DNA of 11,053 bases from Thermomicrobiales bacterium (GTDB taxonomy: Bacteria; Chloroflexota; Chloroflexia; Thermomicrobiales; UBA6265). Of this stretch, positions 5,752-11,053 are shown in pieces. The position numbers were made by a program, and so were the translations under genes. The stretch covers positions 1 through 11,053 of the forward strand of contig JADLCW010000257.1 of the NCBI GenBank assembly GCA_020847015.1, written 5' to 3'. Within the stretch, counting starts at the first letter, position 1. Each line of letters begins with the position of its first letter. Below the pieces are notes generated by a model. It was not told the origin of the DNA. It did not search any database and was given only the letters and a program-made list of their open reading frames with translations.

Positions 5752-6582
5752 TTATTGCAGCGCCACGTCCAGCGTCATCATGATGGCGAAGCCAATCAGC
5801 AGCGCCATCGTCGCCAGGTCGGCGTGGCCGCCGCTCTGCGCTTCGGGAATCAATTCCTCGACACAGACAAAAATCATCGCTCCAGCGGAGAAGGCGAGCG
5901 CGTACGGGAGCAGCGGCTGTACGAAAGCGACGGCGGCGAACCCGATCAGCGCCGCCACCGGTTCCACAGCGCCGGAGGCCTGCCCCCAGAAAAAGGAACG
6001 CGCCCGAGACAAGCCTTCGCGCCGCAGCGGCAACGACACCGCGGCGCCTTCTGGCAGATCCTGCAGCCCAATGCCCAATCCCAGCGCCGCCGCCGTCGCC
6101 AGCGTCGCCTCCGGAAATCCGCTCGCCGCCGCTCCGAACGCCACCCCGATCGCCAGCCCCTCCGGGAAGTTATGCAGCGTGATGGCGGTCACCAGCAGCA
6201 TGCTGCGCCGCCACGACGTGGGGATGCCCTCGGCCTGGGAGGTTGGTTTGTCGAGGTGGACGTGGGGCAAAATGCGATCCACCAGCCGCAGGAACAATCC
6301 GCCCAGCACAAACCCAACGACGGCGGGAACCCAGGCCGGTGGCCCCTCCAGCGCCGCCGCCAGTTCGATGGCCGGTCCCAGCAGTGAGAAATAGCTGGCC
6401 GCCAGCATGATCCCGGCCGCGGCGCCCAGCATGGCGTCGAACAAGCGGAGGTTGATGGTGGTGGTGAGGAACACCAGCGCCGCGCCCAGCGCGGTCATGC
6501 CCCAGGCGAACCCGGACGCGCCGAGCACCTGCCATACCGGATCGAGTCCCTCCAGCCAGCCAGTCATCGGTACGCCGCGCAT
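5752..6582 (-). CDS. ZIP family metal transporter (GufA-like), 276 aa
   Basis: Inner-membrane transporter for divalent metals (zinc, iron or manganese in this family), bringing them into the cytoplasm. Hydrophobic segments fill most of the protein, with a soluble loop at about 103-125 containing HVHLD and a Ser/Thr-rich stretch. The binuclear metal site motifs are intact: HNFPEG (H137, N138, E141), QDLPEG (Q174, D175, E178), and E207 in QASGAVEPVA; EELIPE follows at 242-247. These correspond to metal ligands known from bacterial ZIP structures. Length is normal for the GufA branch. The ATG at 6582 gives MRGVPM; the ATG at 6567 is an alternative, and neither has a clear Shine-Dalgarno. It begins 21 bases after the stop of the stress protein gene, so the two are probably one transcript. 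Confidence 0.92.
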   Translation of the reverse strand: MRGVPMTGWLEGLDPVWQVLGASGFAWGMTALGAALVFLTTTINLRLFDAMLGAAAGIMLAASYFSLLGPAIELAAALEGPPAWVPAVVGFVLGGLFLRLVDRILPHVHLDKPTSQAEGIPTSWRRSMLLVTAITLHNFPEGLAIGVAFGAAASGFPEATLATAAALGLGIGLQDLPEGAAVSLPLRREGLSRARSFFWGQASGAVEPVAALIGFAAVAFVQPLLPYALAFSAGAMIFVCVEELIPEAQSGGHADLATMALLIGFAIMMTLDVALQ

Positions 6583-6603
6583 GGGCGGCGAAGCGACGCG
6601 ATG

Positions 6604-7047
6604 TCAGTCATGCGCGCGGATCACCAGCACTGGGCAAACGGCGTGGCGCACGACCTCCTCGACCACGCTGCCAAGCAACCAGCGAGCGGGACCGCCGCGT
6701 CCGTGGGACGCCATCGCCAGCAAATCGCTGGGCTTGGTCGCTGCGATCAGTTCGCGAGCAGCGAGTCCCGAGCGCGCCTCCACGGTCACCGTCAATCCCC
6801 GCTCGCGCAGCGGGCGAGCGATCAACTCGAGATAGGTCTCGGCATCGCGCCGTTCGTCGGCCAGTTCCTCGCCAAGCGTGGCGTATTCCAGCGCGGCCTC
6901 GTTCACTCCGAAACGCAACCAGGTGAGGTCGGCCACCCGGATCAGATGCAACGGTCGTTTCATTCGCTCAGCCAGCTCGACGGCCGGTCCCAGTACACGC
7001 TCGCCTCGCTGCGACCCATCCAGCGCCACCACGATGCGATCGAACAT
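6604..7047 (-). CDS. Universal stress protein (UspA family), 147 aa
   Basis: Small cytoplasmic nucleotide-binding stress protein. The first strand is IVVALDGS (5-12). The C-terminal ATP-binding signature is intact: SHG at 114-116, nine residues, then GS at 126-127, followed by CPVLVI as the last strand. This fits the ATP-binding (MJ0577-type) branch, although the first glycine of the motif is Ala113, a common variant. The start is the ATG at 7047, with GGGGAGGA seven bases upstream; the longer frame lacks a comparable site. It is the first gene of a leftward pair with the ZIP transporter and is divergent from the thiamine-diphosphate enzyme, so it may tie metal uptake to stress response. That link is inferred from position. 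Confidence 0.93.
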   Translation of the reverse strand: MFDRIVVALDGSQRGERVLGPAVELAERMKRPLHLIRVADLTWLRFGVNEAALEYATLGEELADERRDAETYLELIARPLRERGLTVTVEARSGLAARELIAATKPSDLLAMASHGRGGPARWLLGSVVEEVVRHAVCPVLVIRAHD

Positions 7048-7193
7048 CGGCGTGTCCTCCCCATCTTTTCGACGCCGTCCCCGATCCGGGGACACGGGCT
7101 ATTATCGTCATGGGGCGCCGAACGATCGGCGCCCCCACTGCGGGTGTGCATGAAGCGCGCGAGACGCGCGGCGCGAAACGACGGGAGCATTGC
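7048..7193. promoter_or_regulatory. Divergent control region between the stress and ThDP enzyme genes
   Basis: This 146-bp gap must contain the promoters for both flanking genes. TATTAT (7100-7105) reads as a -10 on the plus strand, and its overlap GATAAT (7101-7106) on the minus strand; neither has a good -35. Three inverted repeats crowd the region: GTCCCCG/CGGGGAC around 7077-7093, the perfect 10-bp repeat at 7112-7135, and CGCGCG/CGCGCG at 7156-7170. Confidence 0.5.
7112..7135. repeat. Perfect 10-bp inverted repeat in the divergent region
   Basis: GGGGCGCCGA (7112-7121) and TCGGCGCCCC (7126-7135) are perfect complements separated by ACGA. It sits just downstream of the TATTAT element on the rightward side and upstream of the leftward gene. 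It could be an operator for a dimeric repressor or an RNA hairpin in the leader of the rightward gene. No T tract follows. Confidence 0.55.
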
Positions 7194-8795
7194 ATGGCGG
7201 CGCGAATGACAGGCGGGCAGGCGGTGGCGCGGGCGCTGGAAGCGCATGGCGTGGAAACGGTGTTCGGGATCCCCGGTGTGCACACGCTGGCGATCTACGA
7301 CGCCCTGATCGATTCACCCATCACCCACGTGCTGGGCCGCCACGAACAGGGCGTCGGGTTCATGGCCGACGGCTACAGCCGGGTCTCCGGCAAACCGGGA
7401 GTGGCGCTCATCATCACCGGTCCCGGCGTCACAAACGTCGCCACCGCGGTCGGCGAAGCCTACACCGAATCCGTTCCGTTGCTGGTGATCGCCACCAGCG
7501 AGGAGCGGCGCTGGCTGCGCCGCATGGCCGGCAATTACCACGACATCACCGACCAGATGGCGGTCATGCGGCCGCTTACCGGCTATGCGGGCGAGGCGAC
7601 CGCGCTGGAGCAGATCCCGGGGTTGATCGACGACGCCTTCCGCGCGATGACTGCCGGCCGCTCCCGTCCCGCCTACGTGGAGATCCCGCGCGATCTGCTG
7701 GATCTGGAAGCCGCCTTCGACATCCGTCCGGCGCCGGCGCCCGCTCGCCCGGCGCCCACGCCGGAGGCGATCGCCGACGCGGTCGCCGCAATCCGCAACG
7801 CCAATCGCATCGTCATCTACGCCGGAGGCGGCGCGGTTTCCGCCGACGCCTGCGCGGGCATCGCGGCGCTGGCCGAGCGGCTCGGGGCGCCGGTGGTCAC
7901 CTCTCAGCAAGGCAAGGGCGCCATCGCTGAAGATCACCCGATGGCGCTGGGCAACCTGTGGGAGCGCGATAACCCGGTCGAGGATCTGCTGCGACGGGCC
8001 GATCTGGCGATCGTGGTCGGCAGCAAGCTGGGCGTGTTCGAAACCGAAGGCATGGTCATGCCGCTGCCGGGTAATCTGATCCGGATCGACATCGATCCGG
8101 TCGAGGTCGGTCGCCACTATCCGGCGACGGTCGGGATCGTGGCCGATGCCCGGCGCACGGTGGAGGCGCTGGCCGACGCCTTGGCTGCCCAAGGAATCGG
8201 CAAGCAGGGCTGGACCCCGGAGCAGATCGCCAAAACGAAGGCGGCGGCGCTGGCGGCGATGTGGCGGGAAAACGACGACTATCTCAAGGCGCTGCGGCGG
8301 GCGATTCCGCGCGAGGGCATTCTCGCCGCCGACACCACGATGATGACCTACCTCGCCGCCCGCCGCTACCCGGTGTACGCGCCCCGCACCTGGCTAACGC
8401 CGACCGGATATCTGACCCTTGGCTACGCGCTGCCGGCTGGTCTGGGGGCGAAGGTGGCCAAACCGGAAACGCCGGTGGTGGTGATGGTCGGCGATGGCGG
8501 TTTCCAGTTCACCATGCACGAGCTGGCGACGGCGGTGCAATTCGAGCTGGGAGTGCCGATCGTCATCTTCAACGACAGCACCTACACGGCGGTCAAGCGG
8601 GATCAGGCCATGCGCTACGACCGACGCCACCTGGCAGTGGATCTGGTTAACCCCGACTTCCGGCAGTTGGCCGCCGCCTACGGTATGCCGTCCGCTCGCG
8701 CCGAGTCGCCGGAGGCGCTGGAGCGGGAAGTGACCGCGGCGCTGGGACGTAATCTGCCGACCATCATCGACGTGCCGATCGGCTGGAATTACTGA
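7194..8795 (+). CDS. Thiamine-diphosphate-dependent decarboxylase / acetolactate synthase-like enzyme, 533 aa
   Basis: Three-domain ThDP enzyme that decarboxylates a 2-oxo acid. The N-terminal PYR domain (about 5-165) carries the cofactor-activating glutamate E51 in GRHEQGVGFMADGYSR and the loop TGPGVTNVATAVGEAY. A central domain (about 185-325) contains IVIYAGGGA. The C-terminal PP domain has the Mg/ThDP motif GDGGFQFTM beginning at 433 and ending at N460 (FND). Length is typical. The N-terminal wording (FGIPGVH..., RHEQG.GFMADGY) is close to AruI-type 5-guanidino-2-oxopentanoate decarboxylase and related branches that are often annotated as acetolactate synthase, but no ilv genes are nearby. 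The ATG at 7194 has GGGAG six bases upstream; the ATG at 7206 is an alternative. Substrate is unresolved. Confidence 0.92.
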   Translation: MAARMTGGQAVARALEAHGVETVFGIPGVHTLAIYDALIDSPITHVLGRHEQGVGFMADGYSRVSGKPGVALIITGPGVTNVATAVGEAYTESVPLLVIATSEERRWLRRMAGNYHDITDQMAVMRPLTGYAGEATALEQIPGLIDDAFRAMTAGRSRPAYVEIPRDLLDLEAAFDIRPAPAPARPAPTPEAIADAVAAIRNANRIVIYAGGGAVSADACAGIAALAERLGAPVVTSQQGKGAIAEDHPMALGNLWERDNPVEDLLRRADLAIVVGSKLGVFETEGMVMPLPGNLIRIDIDPVEVGRHYPATVGIVADARRTVEALADALAAQGIGKQGWTPEQIAKTKAAALAAMWRENDDYLKALRRAIPREGILAADTTMMTYLAARRYPVYAPRTWLTPTGYLTLGYALPAGLGAKVAKPETPVVVMVGDGGFQFTMHELATAVQFELGVPIVIFNDSTYTAVKRDQAMRYDRRHLAVDLVNPDFRQLAAAYGMPSARAESPEALEREVTAALGRNLPTIIDVPIGWNY

Positions 8796-8809
8796 TCGCG
8801 GACAGCCAC

Positions 8810-8840
8810 GGGCGGCCCTGGCGATGCGCCGAGGCCGCCC
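8810..8840 (+). terminator. Hairpin after the ThDP enzyme gene
   Basis: GGGCGGCC (8810-8817) pairs with GGCCGCCC (8833-8840); an inner GGC/GCC pair (8820-8822 with 8828-8830) extends the structure. It lies between convergent genes ending at 8795 and 8878. Only CGTT follows, so it is a terminator candidate without a proper T tract. Confidence 0.45.
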
Positions 8841-8877
8841 CGTTGCCCCAGGGTTCAGCCGATTGACCCGCGCCCGC

Positions 8878-10194
8878 TCAGGCCTCCGGGTCGTAGCCGA
8901 AGGCGGTCAGCAGATCGTCGAAGGCGGCGCGGGCCACCTCCTGTCGCTCCTCGTTCAGATCGCGCCGCCAACGGCCGATCGAAGCGGCCGGGTTGGCGCT
9001 GGTGCGGTGCTCCTCCAGCGCCGCGCCGGCGCCGGCGCCCATCGCCGCGATCGTCGCCGGATCGGCGGTCAGTCCCAGCGCCGCCAGCAACGCCCCAAGC
9101 ACGCGCTCCGGGTCGGTGACCAACTGTTCGTAGCGCACCACCAGCGCTCGCTCACTGTTACGCTGCACGATCTCCAGCAACTGGTGGACCCCGATACGCA
9201 GTTCGTCCAACCATGCCTGGTCGGAAACCGCTCGCGCCTGCCCAAAATCTCCGAATCCCCGACGCTCGTTGAAGGAGCGCATGGACGCCCACATGTCGCG
9301 AAAATCGCGCACCAGCACGATCTCGCGACCCTGCGGATAGAGCGAGCGCGTCAGCCCGGCGTAGTCATCAGGAAAGCCTTTTTCCACGTAGAAGACGGGC
9401 GCCTCCTGCTCCTGAGCGTGGGCCACTCGCTCGTACCAGCCGTCGATCGACTCCATGCAAAATCCGGCCAACCGGTCGAGATAACCGGTTCCAGCCCAGA
9501 TCGCCGCTTCCGGATAAGCGCCGAAGGCGGGCGACGCGAAGGGGTTGCCCGCCACCACCTGCTCCTCGACGTGGAATTCGTTGGGGCGCCCGATCCGTTT
9601 GGTCGGATCCACCGGTCGCGCCAGTGTTTTCAGCAGGTGGAGCCAATACTTGGCGGCTCGCGCTTCGTAGGGATAGCGACGGTAGGCGACGATGGCTGGG
9701 TGGGCCGCCAGCAACGTCATCAGCAACGTCGTGCCGGTGCGTCCCAGGCTGGTCACCATCAATGGTTGCAGACGTGGCGCATAGCCCGGTTCGATCGCTT
9801 TGCGCCGGCCCTTGATCGCCGCGATGCGCGCCAGTGGTTCTCCGCCGATGATGGCGCGCAGTCGGATATCGAACTCCGGCTCGACGGTCAGGGTGTTGAG
9901 CGTCATCGTGAAGCCGGCTACGGCGGCGCCCGGCCCGGCTGCGGCGAATCGCTCCTCCAGGCGAGGAGTCGGTCTGTCGACCGGGACCGTCTGCAGCACC
10001 CGCCCGCCGGAGACGGCTTCGACCGCCTCCACCGGCGCCTCCTTGCCGATCGCCCACCCCTCGATCGTCAGGTCATAGGTGTCGCTTGTGCCGCCCTTGA
10101 CCGGCCGGTCGATGCCTGCGGCGAGCACCACCTGCACCCGCCGGCCCATCGGGGAGACGGTCAACCCTTCGATCGCAGCCATGCGGCGCGGCAT
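8878..10194 (-). CDS. Sulfotransferase family protein with N-terminal beta-rich domain, 438 aa
   Basis: Probable PAPS-dependent sulfotransferase. The catalytic part (about 142-438) begins with the 5'-phosphosulfate loop VTSLGRTGTTLL (147-158), followed by AAHP. It has the 3'-phosphate-binding strand and helix IVLVRDFRDMWASM (292-305) and, near the end, HRTSANPAASIGRWRRDL, a recurring segment of bacterial sulfotransferases. Residues about 17-130 form a separate beta-rich domain (YDLTIEGWAIG, VQVVL, FDIRLRAII) of the kind seen before some glycosyl- and sulfotransferases, perhaps for substrate or carbohydrate binding. No signal peptide or membrane helix. The ATG at 10194 directly abuts AAAGG; the ATG at 10182 lies about 11 bases from that AAAGGA and may be the true start. 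The acceptor is unknown; cell-surface glycans or lipids are typical. Confidence 0.87.
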   Translation of the reverse strand: MPRRMAAIEGLTVSPMGRRVQVVLAAGIDRPVKGGTSDTYDLTIEGWAIGKEAPVEAVEAVSGGRVLQTVPVDRPTPRLEERFAAAGPGAAVAGFTMTLNTLTVEPEFDIRLRAIIGGEPLARIAAIKGRRKAIEPGYAPRLQPLMVTSLGRTGTTLLMTLLAAHPAIVAYRRYPYEARAAKYWLHLLKTLARPVDPTKRIGRPNEFHVEEQVVAGNPFASPAFGAYPEAAIWAGTGYLDRLAGFCMESIDGWYERVAHAQEQEAPVFYVEKGFPDDYAGLTRSLYPQGREIVLVRDFRDMWASMRSFNERRGFGDFGQARAVSDQAWLDELRIGVHQLLEIVQRNSERALVVRYEQLVTDPERVLGALLAALGLTADPATIAAMGAGAGAALEEHRTSANPAASIGRWRRDLNEERQEVARAAFDDLLTAFGYDPEA

Positions 10195-10215
10195 CCTTTC
10201 CCGCTCGCGCCATCA

Positions 10216-10241
10216 CCCTCGCGGCGACGACCCCACGAGGG
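10216..10241 (-). other. Inverted repeat in the leader of the sulfotransferase gene
   Basis: CCCTCG (10216-10221) and CGAGGG (10236-10241) are complementary across 14 bases. There is no T tract on either side, so a terminator is unlikely. It would lie in the 5' untranslated region, about 20 bases before the start codon. Confidence 0.25.
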
Positions 10242-10276
10242 CGAGAGCGCTCCTTCAAAACTCCATGCGATCACGC

Positions 10277-10306
10277 ATCATCGGCCGCCGCGCCGCCCGG
10301 CGTCAA
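10277..10306 (-). promoter_or_regulatory. Candidate promoter for the sulfotransferase gene
   Basis: On the minus strand, -35 TTGACG (10301-10306, five of six) and -10 GATGAT (10277-10282, four of six) are separated by 18 bases. The start point would be near 10270, inside a small inverted repeat ATGCG/CGCAT (10265-10278), about 76 bases before the gene. If used, it would give the sulfotransferase its own transcript, apart from the gene at 10339-10767. Confidence 0.4.
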
Positions 10307-10338
10307 GCGAGATTGCGCGCCTCCGGCGTCGTGGAGCG

Positions 10339-10767
10339 CTACCGGCGCTTGATGGCGTCCGCCTCGCGCTGGGCCACGGCTGAATCGAGAACGGCGACCC
10401 CGGCCGTCTGCACCGCGGCTGCGGCGAAGGCGATCGCCCGGGTCGCCCGCTCCTTGGCTGCCGAGGCCTCTTTCTCGGCCTGATTGAGATCCCGCTCGTG
10501 CTTGCGCTCGGCGATGCCCGTCCGGATGCCTTCGATCTCGGCGTCGATCCGGGCATTCAGCGCGTGCCAGTGACCGGCGACGGCATCGCCCGCGGAGGCC
10601 GCGCTCTCGTTCAGTCGATCGATCGCCTCGGTCGCGGCAGCGCGGGTCTTGTCCCGCCGTTCCTCCGCCCTGGCGTCGGTTTCCACCGCGATCGCCGCGA
10701 AGGCGTCTTCCGTTTCTTTGGCTTGGGCCGATAAGTCCGCGAGGAGTTCGGAGAGTTCCTTGGCCAT
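10339..10767 (-). CDS. Ala/Glu-rich helical (coiled-coil) protein, 142 aa
   Basis: Family not recognised. The whole protein is predicted to be alpha-helical: rich in Ala, Glu, Arg and Asp, no Cys, no Pro and almost no Gly. Heptad-like stretches lie at 1-60 (ELSELLADLSAQAKETEDAF, RAEERRDKTRAAATEAIDRL) and 75-115 (IDAEIEGIRTGIAERKHERD). A more apolar Ala/Val segment at 112-132 could be an amphipathic face but is too polar at its ends for a clear membrane helix. No signal peptide. The ATG at 10767 has a perfect AGGAGG six bases upstream, so it is probably well translated. It may be a structural, scaffold or stress-related protein; nothing in the neighbours fixes its role. Confidence 0.82.
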   Translation of the reverse strand: MAKELSELLADLSAQAKETEDAFAAIAVETDARAEERRDKTRAAATEAIDRLNESAASAGDAVAGHWHALNARIDAEIEGIRTGIAERKHERDLNQAEKEASAAKERATRAIAFAAAAVQTAGVAVLDSAVAQREADAIKRR

Positions 10768-11053
10768 GTCGGGCCTCCTTCAATTTGATGCCGGGGTGGA
10801 TGTCGATGAGACCGGGAATCCCGGGTGGACGGGAGCCGCGCGGGACCGCGCGCACGAAGAATTTCTGTCGGACTCCGGCATGCCTGGCGGCGTTGGCGAG
10901 CGCTAACCGCCGGCGGCTCGTGGACCAACATTGATAGAGCGGTCGATGGCGGGGGTCTCAAACAAGCCCGTCCGAACCACCGGTCGCTACGTTTGCGCCA
11001 CGGGGTCGGTTGGCAATGCATCGGTCGGGGGTGCGGCAGGAACGGGCAAGGGC
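10768..11053. other. Upstream region of the coiled-coil gene with clustered palindromes
   Basis: No convincing gene in this 286-bp end of the window. Two near-perfect palindromes lie at 10812-10824 (CCGGGA-A-TCCCGG) and 10837-10852 (CGCGCGG-GA-CCGCGCG), in what would be the leader of the leftward gene. A weak minus-strand promoter pair, TTGAGA (10956-10961) and TATCAA (10931-10936), has a 19-base spacer and is uncertain. Confidence 0.4.

Noticed and set aside
7314..8192. 292-codon leftward open frame inside the ThDP enzyme gene
   Set aside because: A shadow of a gene with clear ThDP motifs on the plus strand; its translation is Arg/Gly/His-rich without a recognisable fold.
8824..10383. 519-codon rightward open frame opposite the sulfotransferase
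   Set aside because: Antisense to a gene with conserved PAPS-binding motifs; high GC removes stop codons on the opposite strand. No ribosome binding site or domain.

Overview
This is a high-GC bacterial chromosomal segment; by eye about two thirds of the bases are G or C. It is gene-dense, with sigma70-type promoters, clear Shine-Dalgarno sites and two exported proteins with twin-arginine-like leaders. The gene content (Tat-exported helix-hairpin-helix protein, GufA-type ZIP transporter next to a universal stress protein, sulfotransferase with an N-terminal beta domain, Lys/His linker protein) is reminiscent of Chloroflexota of the Thermomicrobia type. That assignment is inference; no rRNA or other taxonomic marker is present. 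No insertion sequence, CRISPR array, tRNA or phage gene was seen.

Layout from left to right. (1) A KdpE-like OmpR-family response regulator runs leftward off the window edge. It is separated by a 461-bp divergent control region from a rightward orphan gene for a 135-residue protein. That region holds a promoter for each direction. The rightward one is the best promoter in the window and is followed within about 85 nt by three hairpins and a T-rich tract, so it may make a small RNA or an attenuated leader. (2) A rightward two-gene unit encodes a Tat-exported protein with a tandem array of helix-hairpin-helix-like modules and, through an ATGA overlap, a small four-helix membrane protein. (3) A DadA-like FAD amino-acid oxidoreductase follows, closed by a strong hairpin terminator. 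(4) A leftward gene encodes a Tat-exported, possibly lectin-like protein with a Lys/His tract.

(5) A leftward pair encodes a universal stress protein and a ZIP metal transporter. (6) Divergent from it, across a short intergenic region with a perfect 10-bp inverted repeat, lies a thiamine-diphosphate enzyme of the 2-oxo-acid decarboxylase/acetolactate synthase superfamily. (7) Two leftward genes end the window: a sulfotransferase with an N-terminal beta-rich domain, and an Ala/Glu-rich helical protein with a strong ribosome binding site.

Most genes are short independent transcription units and do not form one obvious system. The parts that look least described are the exported helix-hairpin-helix/membrane protein pair and the structured transcript upstream of the orphan gene. 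The DadA-like and thiamine-diphosphate enzymes could act in sequence on amino acids (D-amino acid to 2-oxo acid to aldehyde), but they are on separate transcripts.
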